Positions 9,784 to 21,369 of a stretch of 64,000 nucleotides of DNA are shown here, piece after piece. The position numbers were made by a program, and so were the translations under genes. The stretch is taken from NCBI GenBank assembly GCA_947396885.1, contig OX377201.1, forward strand, positions 6,930,934 to 6,994,933, given 5' to 3'. Source of the stretch: Heligmosomoides polygyrus polygyrus. Lineage: Eukaryota > Nematoda > Chromadorea > Rhabditida > Heligmosomidae. The notes beneath the pieces were generated by a model. It searched no databases. It saw nothing but the letters and a program-made list of their open reading frames with translations, and had not been told where the DNA came from. How positions within the stretch are numbered: position 1 is the first letter of the stretch; every line of letters begins with the position of its first letter.

Positions 9784-11175
9784 GTCGTCGAAGATGTCAT
9801 CAACACCCTGGCGCGGCTCTTCACACGTTACCTGTCGGACTGCAAGGTTCTATATCAGTGGAAGACCAGCAGGACCGTCTTGCTGTACAAGAAGGGAGAC
9901 GTGCACGAAATTGGCAACTATCGCCCGATCTGCCTGCTGTTCGTCGTCTACAAGCTGTTCACTCGAGTCATCCTGAATAGGATCAGCAGAACGCTGGACG
10001 AAGGACAGCCATGCGAACAAGCAGGATTTCGGAGAGGATTCAGCACGATCGACCACATACACACTATTACGAAGCTCATCGAAGTGTCGCGAGAGAACAA
10101 GCTGCCGCTTTGCCTTACGTTCATCGATTTGAAGAAGGCATTCGACTCTGTGGAAGCTGAAGCCTTGCTCACTCAGGACGTTCCTTTCAGTACATCATGG
10201 TCCTTCGAGAGCTGCACAGTGGATTCACGACCGAGATTTCACCGTTCTGCAGCGACGTTGTCATCGAAGTGGAGATAGGGTTCGGCAATGGAACGGAATA
10301 GCATATCCCCGAAGCTCTCAGCGCCATCCCCGAAAACCTCATGGGAAGACATAGGAGTGAAGGTCGACTGCCGTCAACTGCACCATCTGCGCTTCGCTGA
10401 CGACATCGTGCTCATAACACCGAGCATCAGCCATGCGGAGCAAATGCTTGCTGGCTTCAATCGTTCATGTGTGGGACGTTGAACGGCAGCTCTTACGAAG
10501 ACGATATTGATGAGGATCGGAAAAGTAAGTGATGCCAACGTAACGAATAGGGTGCTCCAGATAATGCGTATATCTGGATCGCGAAGCCAACATGGCCAAT
10601 GGCCAGGCGCCGGAGCAGGGCAGGCGGAAACGAGCGGCTTGGAGAGCTTTGAAGAGCGTCGAAGAAGTCGTGAAGAAGACAAACACGCCTAGCTCCTTCC
10701 CAACTATTCGCTACTCCGCTGTTCCTCCTACTCCGACATACGCCTCAGAGACCTGGGCTATACAAAGGCAAGATAAACACGCGCGCATGAAATTAAGAGG
10801 ACAATGCTTGGAGTGACACGACTCACGCAAGTGAGAAAACGCCTCCGGAGTTTCGAGCTTCGCTGAAGTTCGAAGACCCTAGACGCTGTCGCATGGGTCA
10901 AGTCGTCGAAAATTAGGAGGACCGGTCACGTAATGCGCTCCGAAGACACCTGCTGCACGAGAGCGGTCACCGACTGGATTCAAAGGGAACTGCAGAACGC
11001 TCCCCATCGCGTTGGTCGCCTTTTTTCTGAAAGCCCTGATCGAACGACATGAAGCTCTTCGTGTCCCTAGAGCGACGAGGATCTATTGGAGCACTCTGGC
11101 ACGCGACAGGCACCAAAGACCAGATATTGACTACTCGAGCAACTCAACGATCAACGTGACGACAGGTAATAGGTG
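9784..11175 (+). pseudogene. RTE-type non-LTR retrotransposon, 3' half, decayed
   Basis: The reverse transcriptase is visible in pieces: EIGNYRPICLLFVVYKLF, then GFRRGFSTIDHIHT, then LTFIDLKKAFDSVE (about 9880-10160), and LRFADDIVLITPSI with the catalytic FADD box near 10390-10425. The thumb and C-terminal part follow with several frameshifts (KRAAWRALKSVEEVVKKTN near 10630, YASETWAIQRQDKHA near 10740, then ALIERHEALRVPRATRI to about 11130). The endonuclease half is missing. It matches the frame of the intact C-terminus at 41418-42188 but is much more damaged. Confidence 0.88.
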
Positions 11176-12018
11176 GATATTTAAGCGAGAAGTAAAAACG
11201 TAATTCGTAGGCGACACTACCATAAATGAATCCTATCCCTTCTCTGCCCAAAGGCTGCACCATGAACCATTTTAATAACATACAGAGCTGGCAGTCTTTA
11301 TAAGAGATTTATAAAAGTTCAGTATGAGTTTCCATGGCTACGGGACGGTTAAGAAAGTGGGTCAAAAATCGAATATAATGAATTGAAGATTAACTATTCA
11401 GTTATTTCTATTTTGAATTAATTTTTGTTGGACATGCTATCTGATGTTATTGTAATTACATACTGTACCGTTCCTGTGCACATATTTCTTTTGTTTTCCA
11501 TTTTATTGCCTTAAATAAACGTTATGAAAATGAAGTTGAAGGTTGCCGTGAGAAAAGGAAGAGCGAAATTTACCTGAACGATTCTAGGAATTGAATTCAG
11601 GTTCAAATCCAAAGCACTCTCACAAAAGACACAAACTAGCTTGTAGAAAGGCTTCAGCTTATTGTCAAGAAGTTCACGACTTAACTAACATAGAGAGAGG
11701 AGGAAGGTGGAAGTTTTTAGGAGCGTTTTGCCTGCACCTCGGACCAGCACGTATGCGAAATTTATGCTAATCCAACGACGCGCCAAATAACAACCTCCGA
11801 ATGCAAACTCGGTCGCCGGCTGTCAAAGTGCTGAAATGCCGAGAACAAATCAAACCTGTTATGGAATTTGTGACTGCCATCGTACTGTTGGCTTTTCGCA
11901 CGACAGTGGCTGAGTAGATTAACGGAGACCGTTTAGGAGGAACCACCACAAGGAACTTCGCTGTATAGCTTCATGTTGAGCTCCCCCGTAGGTTTTGCTT
12001 TGTTTTACTTTATTTTTA
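11176..12018. other. Unassigned sequence
   Basis: No terminal repeats, RNA or domain seen. Confidence 0.45.
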
Positions 12019-12313
12019 GGGCGCGTGCAGCGCAGTCGGAGGAGGCGCCGGCTGTCGCGTGCACCCGATACCAGGTTCCTGGTTCGGATTTCCCGCCCAG
12101 GCCAACCAAGCCTTCCATCCTTCCGGGGTCGGTGAATTGGTACCAGACGTGTCTGGGCAGGATAAAGCGCTGACTTTTTCATCGGCTGGCCACCGCAAGT
12201 CATTGTATGGCCAAATACGCAATTATATCGCCTCAACGACATCTCGTAGAAGTAGAATGCGTGGCGCATCCCAAAAGGGATTGAATAACGCCGTCCTTTA
12301 TCCTTTTATCCTC
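12019..12313 (+). mobile_element. tRNA-derived SINE
   Basis: It starts GGGCGCGTGCAGCGCAGTCG. The A-box is one base off the consensus and the B-box region is CTGGTTCGGATTTCC. It ends in CCTTTATCC-type repeats. It is one of the better preserved copies. The target duplication is not clear. Confidence 0.87.
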
Positions 12314-12478
12314 ATCCTTTTCTTCATTTTTAATTATTTATCTATTTATTTTATTCTTTTTTCAAAATTTGGTTAACGTCCCGTAGTAGAAAAAGACCAT
12401 AAAAATAAGCCTATCCAATTCCTTTGCTTGACTACTGTAGCATTTATAAAACAAGGCAGACCGCAATTGCAAAACGAA
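12314..12478. other. T-rich spacer between two SINEs
   Basis: Low-complexity T-rich sequence. Nothing recognised. Confidence 0.4.
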
Positions 12479-12559
12479 AGGATAAATGTCGACGTTAGTC
12501 ATTCCCTTTGCAGGATGCGCCATGCACTTTACTTCTACGGGATATCGTGGAGGAAATTC

Positions 12560-13158
12560 GGATCTATCCTAGTCCGGGGGGGGGGGGCGCACATAACTAA
12601 AAAGTAGGTAACAAAATGAATTGAGACTTAATGAGCGCCTCCTAAAGAAAGAGCTGGAACCTAAAAGAAACCAACAACGAACGAAAAAACAAAAAAAAAT
12701 AAAAAATCGCCGCGATTTACAACCGTCTCGGCGGGCAAAGAGCAACGGGATGGAGGCATGCCGCGTGCTGACCGCCGGCTGACATGTCATAATCAGGATC
12801 TAACATGGTGAGGACGGCACACAAGTTTTCCCGGCTTACAACCGCAACAAATGTAATTTTTTATTTTTTCTTTGAGACTTTTTCTTGATTAGGGTCCTAT
12901 GTTGTTCTGTAGAAGCCGCTTGCTAAGTCTCAAGTGGATTCGTTACATGTAATACTTTATATAAAGCCCTGAACGACCAATATGACGCTCTTCGTGTCCC
13001 TCGAGCGAGGAGGATCCATTGGAGCACTCTGGCACGCGACAGGGACGAATGGAGACGCTGCTGGCGCCCGCTCGAACAAATCGATGATCAACGGGACGAC
13101 AGGTGATACAGGTGAATATTTTTAGTTATGTGGCCCCCCGGATTAGGATAGATCCGAA
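12560..13158. mobile_element. Mutator-like TIR element (9-bp TSD)
   Basis: Ends GGATCTATCCTAGTCCGG and the inverse CCGGATTAGGATAGATCC, with the inverted match continuing through ACATAACTAAAAA for about 50 bp. A perfect 9-bp duplication, AGGAAATTC, flanks it at 12551-12559 and 13159-13167; 9 bp is typical of Mutator-like elements, so the superfamily is inferred. It has no transposase. A partial relative at about 61130-61240 lacks the RTE insertion seen here at about 12963-13116. Confidence 0.75.
12963..13116 (+). mobile_element. RTE 3' fragment nested in the TIR element
   Basis: Translation gives [18 protein letters not shown], then [20 protein letters not shown] and QIDDQRDDR and a stop, nearly identical to the end of the frame at 41418-42188. 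It ends with GGTGATACAGGTGA, the short tail repeat also seen at the intact copy. It is a severely 5'-truncated and apparently young insertion. The related locus near 61190 has no RTE at the equivalent point. Confidence 0.85.
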
Positions 13159-13290
13159 AGGAAATTCTAATGCGTATTTAGACTACACAATGAGCTGCAG
13201 TGCCTAACCGATAAGCAGGTCAGTGTTCTATTCTTTCCAGACAAGTCTGGTAGCAATTCTCCGATCCCGAAGTGATAAAAGGCTCTTTTT

Positions 13291-14036
13291 ACGAAGCTAT
13301 GTATTAGCTAGTCCCTTACTATTAGTACAATCAAGTGGCCTGATTTGGAAGAAATGCGTGATCTTTTTCCCTACTCTATTCTGGATTTCTTCAAGGAGTC
13401 AGTGGTGTCATAGTGCAAAGCGAGGGGGGGGGGGGCAAGGGTTAGACAGATTTCACCAGTAAGGGGGCGGACACTCCAACCTAGCGCAATAAAAACAAGA
13501 CTAATGGAATGAAAATAAAAATAGAAACAAATAAAAAAAGAAATTTGGACGTAGCAAGCAAAGAAAACACAAAAAGTGAAGAATAAGATGCGTAGATCAA
13601 GAAAATGCGAAAAAATCAGAATGGTTTCAGCGAATGGTAGGAATGAAGGAAGCTGAGGAGACGGTCGCCGCGAGGCTCGCAATCTCTGTGGACAATTCCT
13701 CCACGCAATCGATGGAAACAATAGAAAAGGGTACCGAGAATTCGAGGCGACACACCCGCACTCTCTGGGGAGGACATTGATTCACGGAGAGGGTTCTTCC
13801 GAACGTTGATCTCCGAGTGCACTGCTCTGAAACACGGATTTGCCAGAAGTTTCAACAGGTTTGTCTTTGAAACTCCTCAGTTAGGCCGATCGAAAAGTCT
13901 CGCAATGCTTCAAAGTACGCCTGTTAAAATCGCTAGTACACAAATAGTCAGAACTCTCTATGGGGGCTTCACAGCACATTCTCAAAGCTTTTCGGAGCAG
14001 CGCACTGTAGAATACGTAGCCAACCATGGGTACAGT
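13291..14036. other. Unassigned sequence with a poly-G tract
   Basis: A G run occurs at about 13424-13435. No coding region is defensible. Confidence 0.4.
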
Positions 14037-14600
14037 AACGATGGCGGCGCAAAGCGGCTCGGAGGGGGTCACCATTTCTGTTGCACTAAATTAAAAAAAT
14101 TTACACAGCACTGGTGCGGCCTACCCTCCTGGGCCCGGATTCATCAACGCGCATACCTGCGGGTATGCTGCGTATAGGGGGTGGACATACCCACGATGTG
14201 GACATACCCACAGGATAAACCTTACCCGCAAAATCGTGGGTATATCAGTAGGTCGAGAAAACCCTCCGATCGTCGTGGGTGCATCCGTACACCCGCGACT
14301 TGTTCGCGCCCCATTGACAAAATGGCGCTCCAGTGAGATTAGCTGTTCTCGCGAGAGGCCCATTGTACCTTAACCTTGATTCCTTTCATGAATACGAATT
14401 GTACCCACTACCCACTGCTGGTAGTGGGTACGATTCCCTTACGGTATCTCTACCTATACCCATTGCTTCATGAATCCGGGTCTGGTGAACTGAGCTGGGC
14501 TACTTCTGTTGTAGCTGAGCGTTTATGTGCCTTCTTACGAAGGTGACTAACCACCGAATGCGACCCCCTCCGAGCCCCTTTGCGCCACGATGGCTTCATC
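14037..14600. repeat. Nested inverted repeats
   Basis: Outer arms: 14037-14080 (ATGGCGGCGCAAAGCGGCTC, then GGAGGGGGTC) against the inverse at about 14558-14600. Inner arms: 14131-14150 (GCCCGGATTCATCAA) against 14466-14484 (TTCATGAATCCGGGT). Between them, short direct repeats of GGACATACCCAC occur near 14184-14212. The inner pair shares the CCGGATTCATCA end sequence with the MITEs at 23113 and 48057. Confidence 0.5.
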
Positions 14601-14859
14601 GAACAACAGCACTCTACGACCTGTCGCCTACTTTGAGTTTCTGCAAGGTAATTTCGCGTTGCCTGTTGTCTCCAATATCTGCGCAGCATTCGTTAGGTTG
14701 CTGCGAAACTTCCCGCCATTTTTAAATGTACCTTTTTCACATAGAGAGATCAGGCATGTACATATAAGTTTGCTGTTAGAGCTAGCCACTTACTCTCGCG
14801 TAACTCCTTCTGGAAAAATGGAGCTTTCAAAGTAATTCATCCGAGGTCTCTTATTGTGT

Positions 14860-15822
14860 GATTATATATGGTGGGACTTCGAATTTGATGAGTCAGCAGC
14901 CGCTTGTAGTCGCATCAATGATGCATTTGGGGAGGGACAGTGTCCGATGGCACTGCACGAAAATGGTTCGCACGCTTTCGCAAAGGTGAGTTTAACCTTG
15001 AGGATTCGTTCAGGTCAGGACGTGAATCCGATGTTGACAACGACCGACTGCGACAGCTGGTGGAATCGGACCCATGGCGGACTACTTGTGAACTTGCGCA
15101 GGACTTGGGTGTGCACTATGCCACCATCGCCAGGCACCTACATCAACTGGGTAAGGTGCACAGGTCAGCACAGTGGGTTCCCCATGACCTCACCGAAGGC
15201 GGCCGCCAGCGACATGCTGAGGTTGGCCACTCAGTTGTTCCCGCACAGGTAGTTGGCTGAAATCCATCATCACAGGAGATGAGAAGTGCTGCCTGTACGT
15301 CAACATCAAGAGGAGCAGACACTGGGTGAACAAGGATGAGCAGCCTGAGCCACAGCCAAAGGAGGGTCCTCACCCGTCGAAGATCATGCGTTTTATTTGC
15401 TGGGATTACAAAGGTGTAGTCTACAACGAGCTGCTGGCTCGTAAAGAAGTTCTAACAGCGGACTTGTGCTGTCAACAGCTGGACAGACCGGCCGCCAAAA
15501 TCGTAGAAAAGCGTCCGAGTTATGACACAATCCGATTCTTGCACGACAGTGCTCGACCACAGATTGCAAGAATGACTCGCCAAAAGCTTCTCGACCTTGG
15601 ATGGGAGGTGCTGCCTCACCCACCGTACAGCCCAGATATTGCACAAACAGACTTCGCCTTTCCTGTCTCTCTCCAATGCCATACAAGAAAAAACGTTCTA
15701 TGACGAGGACGACATGGAACGCTGGCTGGCTGGCTTTTTCGAATCAAAGCTGACGGGATCGGGAGTCTGCGTGAAAGGTTGAGAAAAGCGATAGAACATG
15801 ACGGCGGTTACTTCGTTTCTTG
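14860..15822 (+). pseudogene. Mariner transposase (DD34D), broken, fourth lineage
   Basis: The N-terminal HTH is in two frames: DESAAACSRINDAFGEG, then GTARKWFARFRKGEFNLEDS up to HRSAQWVPHDLTEG (linker motif WVPHDL near 15175). After a shift come WLKSIITGDEKCCLYVN (first Asp, about 15265) and a long open run with IRFLHDSARPQIARM (second Asp) and PPYSPDIAQTDF (third Asp), 34 residues apart. The C-terminus is again shifted (IEHDGGYFV near 15790-15815). At least three frame breaks are seen. Confidence 0.87.
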
Positions 15823-15825
15823 ACG

Positions 15826-15857
15826 TGTTTATTTATTTATTTATTTATTTATTTATT
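15826..15857. repeat. (TTTA)n microsatellite
   Basis: About seven tandem TTTA units inside the 3' end of the mariner at 14696. Confidence 0.85.
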
Positions 15858-15927
15858 GTTTCGCTTTTTTTGTGAAGCTAAAAAAATGTGGTGTCCTGAA
15901 AATGGCGAGGACTTCTGCAACAACCTA

Positions 15928-16611
15928 ACGTTTGCTTCCTCACAAGGAACGGTCTAAAAAAGAAGGCATCTCATTCGCGAATTGACGTCGTTCTGGGCGT
16001 TCCTCTGCTATGGAAGACAACAACCTCCGGAAAGCCCTCAAACCAAGTCCATTTCAACCACTCGAAAACTGGCGACGATAATTTGATAATTCTTGATTTT
16101 CTAATAATGCTTCGGATTTGTATACGAAAAAGAGCCATATTCGATTATTATTCGAAAACCGAATATTTTACGCTCGAAATTTTTCAACATCGTATTTATC
16201 CGTTCATTCATTCGTTCGGTATAATTTCTCAAAAGCTCAGTTATACTTGGGTGTACTCAAGGCACTGTCATGAAACAGAAACCAGTGATCCCTCGGTACC
16301 GCACACTTTTGTCTTCAGACCAGTCGGGTTGCGGGACTCGGACAAGCCATGTCGATTCAGTATTGCGAAGTCACAGCTCCTTAGCACACACAGAAAATAC
16401 TTCCTGAAGAGCAGTGTTTCTGGTAACAAAACCTGGGTTCTCTAAACTCAGGTTTTGTGACTAGAAATCAGAAACAAAATGTGAACCATACTAGCAAGCT
16501 ACAACTGCTACCGTTCTGGGAACCAGTTCAGCTGTTATAATTATACAAATTATGTGATCTCTGGAGTAAAAAACTAAACTAATTCAAAGCACTAAAGCAA
16601 CAGAACTTTCC
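15928..16611. other. Unassigned sequence
   Basis: A 120-codon ORF (16083-16445) has no recognisable feature. A hairpin TTTCTGGTAACAAAACCTGG ... CTCAGGTTTTGTGACTAGAAA lies near 16420-16468. Confidence 0.4.
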
Positions 16612-16888
16612 TAAAGGGTAAAGGACGGCGTTACTCCATCCCCTTTGGGATGCGCCACACTTTCTACTTCTACGGGATATTGTGGAGGTGATTTGAATGC
16701 GTGTTTGGATATTCAATGACTTGCGGTGGCCAGTCGGTAGACAAGTCAGCGTTTTATTCACTTCACCAATACACCGGTACCGGAGGGACAGAAGGCTTGG
16801 TTTGCGAGGGTGGGCAATCCGAACCAGGAACCTGGTATTGGGTACACGCGACAGACAGTCAGCACTTCCGACTGCGCTAGACGCGAAG
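16612..16888 (-). mobile_element. tRNA-derived SINE
   Basis: Same landmarks in the same order; the tail AAAGGACGGCGTTACTCCAT is at the left. A small deletion lies in the middle (CTTCACCAATACACCGGTAC) and the head is shortened at the right. It sits next to a second copy in the same orientation. Confidence 0.83.
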
Positions 16889-16906
16889 TTATTCTACACA
16901 AGTGTA

Positions 16907-17210
16907 TAAAAAAGGATAAAGTACGGCATTACTGAATCCCTTTTGGGATGCGCCACGCATTCTACTTCTATGGGATGTCGTGGAGGCGATTTGTATGTGT
17001 ATTTGGATATTCAATGACTTGCGTTGGCCAGCCGATGAACAAGTCAGGGCTCTATCCTTCCCCGATAATCCTGCTACCAATTCACCGACCCCGGAGGGAT
17101 GGAAGGCTTGGTTGGCCTGGGCGGGAAATCCGAACCAGAAACCTGGTATCGGGTGCACGCGACAGCCATACCTCCGTCTGCGCTACACGCGCCACCTCCG
17201 ACTGCGCTTC
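16907..17210 (-). mobile_element. tRNA-derived SINE with 9-bp TSD
   Basis: Flanked by ACAAGTGTA at 16898-16906 and 17211-17219. The head carries an extra, partly repeated segment (CTGCGCTACACGCGCCACCT, then CCGACTGCGCTTC), as if the A-box region was duplicated. The body is close to the consensus. Confidence 0.85.
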
Positions 17211-17219
17211 ACAAGTGTA

Positions 17220-17811
17220 ATATATTATTACTCATCAATTATTCTCGAACAATGCGTTAGCGACGACCATGTGGAGAAAAATAAGGTTGACGAAAAGGCG
17301 ATAAGCAGGTTGAAACCTTTGAAGACAAAGCCTCCTGGCTTCGGAGCAGTAGCCATTATCAATAGTGAGAAATGAACCGTATGAGACAAGCCGAGATATT
17401 CATTCGAACAGTCCAACTAGTGGTCCTAACGTTTTCTACAAAAACCATCAAATCTGTTGCCTACATAGTTTCAGCGAGCGAATATGTGCCCCCGACAAAG
17501 GAGATTTGAGTTACGACAAGCAATAAATTCTCGCAACCCAGATACGAAATGTCACTCGACTCGGAGAGTACGTGCTCTCTTGCATGGAATCTGAACATGT
17601 GGACAGTTCCCTTTCTGAGGTGAAGGCCTGCGAAGGCAATAGGAGCTGAGATACCTTTCACGTTTTACAGTTACGGTGCATTTGTTCAGGCAGTTGTACT
17701 GCTTCATTTGGGATGTCGAATATGAGTTGTTGATTTCTACCCTACCTTCATTCCTAGTTTCTGGATCTTCCTCAATTTGCTTGCAACGAATTTTCTTGCT
17801 TCATTTATATA
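17220..17811. other. Unassigned sequence
   Basis: Nothing recognised between the SINE and the Helitron-like element. Confidence 0.4.
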
Positions 17812-18899
17812 CCAGACGTTCAGCGGCCTAGAGCCCGCCAAACGTCTGGTTGGGGGCTCGTCCCCAAACCCCGAGAACAGAACGACCCCAATCTTTCTCC
17901 TTTCTTCTTTAGGCCTTTTTACAGTGTAAAAAAACTGGTTTTACTATATAGATTAGTGCAGTGGGATATGTTAGGGCAGAATTTTCACTGCGCATATGAA
18001 GCTCATCCAACCTCCATCACGTGCACGCGATTTATTCTCCGAAGCGCTCGTTCTCTTAATCGGTATTGGTCGACACCGCTTACTGACGGCAATAATACTC
18101 CTCCGAATCCCGTGGTCACTCTATCTACTCCTACCCCCCCCCCCCCGAAATACTTCCTTTCCTATGTGCTGGCAAAGAGACGGAGTGAGAGTCAAGCACG
18201 CACATGTGAGACTAAGACCGGTTCACGTGTCACTACGTTGCCACGAGGTCTATGACACTCCTTCTGCACACGTGCCACGACTTCTGTAAGCCGCCTTCAG
18301 AAATCCGACACAGACTGAACGATGTTGAGGGAAAATGTTCCCTCCTTATTCAAGCTCCTCCCTCTAATGTTCCCCCTTTGGTGGTCCTGTCCTATTGGTC
18401 GCACTTACGATTAGTTTCCCTACGCAAGTTGGACGACGTCTTCAGCACGTCTTCTGAATCCCTACGCACGTTAGGCGACATCATCAGCACGTCTTTTGAA
18501 TCTCTACGCAAGTTGGACGACGTTAAACGATGTTCTCAGCATGTCTTCTGAATACCTATGCAAGTTGGACGACGTCTAGACCAGGTCTTCTGAATCTTGA
18601 TTTACTACGTCTAGCGCACGTCTTTTGAATCCAGACGCACGCTGAATGACGTCTAGGTCATGCCTTCTGATTCCCTACGCTCTGCACTCGATCTCCGTTC
18701 ATACCCTGACGCGTTGCCCCTTGAATTTCTCATAAACTTGCACGATCAGCCGCAAAGGATATAGTTCGCGAGCAATCGCCCATGGTTAAGCTTAAAAAAA
18801 GCCCGGCTGGCATACGTCGCACTGTCGTAAGCGTCTTTTGGCTTAAGTTCCCCCTCCCCGTGACGGACACGTGACATTAGCCGATTATATATAGTAGGA
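17812..18899 (+). mobile_element. Helitron-like non-autonomous element, subfamily A
   Basis: It begins CCAGACGTTCAGCGGCC. The first about 40 bp fold as a hairpin closed by AAACGTCTGG, followed by a second hairpin with GGGGGCTCGTCCCC. It ends TTATATATAGTAGGA. The middle has CACGTCTTCTGAATC-type minisatellite units (about 18430-18660) and a C13 tract. The copy at 53938-55032 has the same structure and length and defines the ends by interrupting an ORF without target duplication. Hairpin ends, internal minisatellite and no TSD suggest a Helentron/HINE type; the class assignment is inferred. Confidence 0.75.
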
Positions 18900-19181
18900 T
18901 AGGATACCACCTTCACGTAAATTTGGAACTTTTCAAATCAAATTGAACGCTTTTTTTCAGGTCCAATTGGACACTCTTATAATAATAATTTATTACGGCC
19001 GTATAAGACAGTCGTGAAATAACTAATTGTAATGAATGCGTGAGGAGTAACCGCATTTACAACAGCAACAATAAAAAACTAAAGTCCTATGGAACATGTT
19101 AATGACTGAAGACACCAATGAGACTTATTTGAGACAACATAAGCACTAAGCACTATCCTTCGGCTTGACAGTCAGAGATGT
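18900..19181. other. Spacer with a short TIR-element fragment
   Basis: About 18925-18975 (AACTTTTCAAATCAAATTGA, CCAATTGGACACTCTT) resembles the outer arm of the long-TIR family at 43667-44570. Otherwise nothing recognised. Confidence 0.45.
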
Positions 19182-21340
19182 CTAGTACTGCTGAAGAGCT
19201 TTTTTAGCAATTCGTTTAAAGATTCCAAAGTTTTTGGCGGAGTAGTGAACATTACTTTTCAATGTTTGGAACTTTGATCCAGCTTCTACAGTAAAAGATT
19301 GAGCTCGAATGTTGGTTCTTGGCCTAGCGTATACTATTTTCCAGATGTTACCTCTTGTTTTTGAGGACGCAACTTTGTAAAAATTAGTGGCCTTGACTAC
19401 AAACATTCCTGACAAGATTTTGAAAACGCTACATACGTCATTTATATAGTATTTCTGCGTGAACTGTGTGGAGGTCCAGAAACTTGTTTCGAATTCTAGG
19501 GTTGGGTACGCGTGCACAAAAGAAACTTCTATACTGAATAATAGTCTTTTGTGTGGAATTATTTCGCACTTTTTCAAAGAGCTCTACGTTCTTTTTTTTG
19601 TGGCGAAAGAACAGTGATACATGATTCCACTACTGGCCTAACGTACGTCGTATAAGCTCTGCGTAAAACGGAACAGTTTTCAGTACTTTGAATATACACT
19701 TTGAATATTTGGAAGGTTCTTCTTGTTGCTTTTCTACAAACCTCTCTATAATGTTCTGAAAACCTCACTTTATTGTCGTAGAGAAAACCTAGGCCTTTGA
19801 TTTTGCCCACCATCTTCAAAGGAAGGGAGTAGATAGAGTAGCTAGCTGGTGCAGTGGAGTGACCATTTCTCATGAATTTCGTCTTTTCTGGCGCCGACGG
19901 TAGCTGCCAATCCTTGGACCTCCTAGCAAATGTTTTGTTAATTACGACTTGGAGATGTGATGCCTCGTCTTCTACAATTTCTTCATATATCTTAAGTTCA
20001 TCGGCAAACTCAGCGCATGTGACCTTCGTATTGGCCATAATAGAAGGCAAATCAGAGGTGTAAATCATGAATAGGATTGGCGATAATACACTAACCTGAG
20101 GAATCCCACTCCTGACGTCTCGGGCAGACAAAAAAGTCTTGTTCAATTTGACTTGAAAAGTCCTACGTGTAACACACTCCCTGATCCAACTCACTAACAG
20201 AGGATGGAAGCCAAGGCGCTCAATTTTGCCCATCAATTTCCGGTGGCTGACCCTGTGAAGCGCTTTCGAGAAATCGAAGTAAACTATGTCACAGCACTTT
20301 TTGCCATCCAAATTGGTGGTCCTGTCATTGATACACTTAAGCATATTTGTTTCAATAGAACTGCCACCTACGAAACCATGTTGATATTCTGGAATAAGCG
20401 AATTTCATTTTCTAACTGTTTTGTAATAGATTTTTTAATTAATTTTTCAAAAACTTGAAAAAAGAGACGTGATACGAATTGGTCTGTAACTTCCTGGATC
20501 CGTAGGAAGCCCTTCTTTAACAGATGTATGACAAATGAGTGCTTCCATCTATTAGGTATTTCAGAGAACATCAACGATTGATTGCAGATGTAAGCGAAAG
20601 GCTCTGCAATGACATGAGCGAGTACTTGAACAAACATCAATGGAACAAAGTCTGGTGTCACGAAAGTTTACCTAGGCCATTTTTGGATAACTTCGAATGC
20701 ATCCTTCTCTTGTATCCATGGAAGTGTTTCCATGGGGGTATTGATGTTGGTTTCGAAACTGGAAAAATTTCCATCATCCTCTAAATACATCTCACAAAAC
20801 TGGACCGCCAGTAGATTAGTCCTATCAAGGTCAGAAACTGCTCTACCTGCTTCCCTAATAAGAACGCGTGTCTGTCTTGTTTCTCTAAGCTTGGTATTTA
20901 GAAGGCGGTAGAAACCTTGCTTTTTACCTGAGTTTGATATAAGCTTTTCCTGCAGTGGTCACTATTTCCCACGGGTAGAAGCTGCAACTCCGTTTAGAGC
21001 ATCATTATTGTTTGAAAGGAGAATGTCAACAATGTTGGGGCCACGGGTTGGTTTTTCGATATGTCGTACAAAATTGTGACATACGACAAAATCAGTGGAG
21101 TTTTGGTAACTTGTATTAGTTCCAATGTTGTTCCAATTGATTTCCGGCATATTAAAGTCATCAGTTAAAATTACGGCTTTGTCACACAAGCTCAGACCAC
21201 TTAATGTCTTCACATGTTGATCCGTGAGAGAATTGGTAGAAGATGGTGAACGGTATACCGCAATGTTCCGAAAACTGTCAAAGGAAATGAAGACATCAAC
21301 GCACAAGAGCCATAGTGAACACTTTCGGAGAAGATAGCTT
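19182..21340 (-). pseudogene. CR1-like non-LTR retrotransposon, decayed
   Basis: Minus-strand order is endonuclease, then reverse transcriptase, then C-terminus. Endonuclease: IAVYRSPSSTN and ILTDDFNMPEINW (about 21150-21260). RT: VIHLLKKG and QFVSRLFFQVFEKLI (about 20430-20520); VYFDFSKALHRVSH (20250-20290); GIPQVSVLSPILFMIYTSDL (about 20050-20110); and FADELKIYEE (about 19985-20012), where the second catalytic Asp of FADD is replaced by Glu. The C-terminal ORF has FWTSTQFTQKYYINDV (about 19440-19500). Several frame breaks and the lost Asp show it is dead. Confidence 0.82.
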
Positions 21341-21369
21341 CATATAGATGTGTGTTTGTCACGAAAATA

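Larger units (their letters stand above)
12479..13290 (-). mobile_element. SINE split by a 9-bp-TSD element
   Basis: The SINE tail is at 12479-12559 (GGATAAATGTCGACG, then TACTTCTACGGGATATCGTG) and the body resumes at 13168 (AATGCGTATTTAGACTACAC, then CAGACAAGTCTGGTAGCAAT). The interruption is exactly the element 12560-13158. The SINE copy is old and its head is lost. Confidence 0.8.
14696..15925 (+). mobile_element. Mariner element, fourth lineage
   Basis: TIRs start GGTTGCTGCGAAACTTCCCG and end with the inverse match GGCGAGGACTTCTGCAACAA-CC, between TA at 14694-14695 and 15926-15927. It is 1230 bp. Its TIRs and protein are distinct from the other three plus-strand copies. The coding region is damaged. 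Confidence 0.88.

Noticed and set aside
19872..20063. Plus-strand ORFs across 19.8-20.8 kb
   Set aside because: The real coding sense is minus, where CR1-like RT motifs appear in the correct order.
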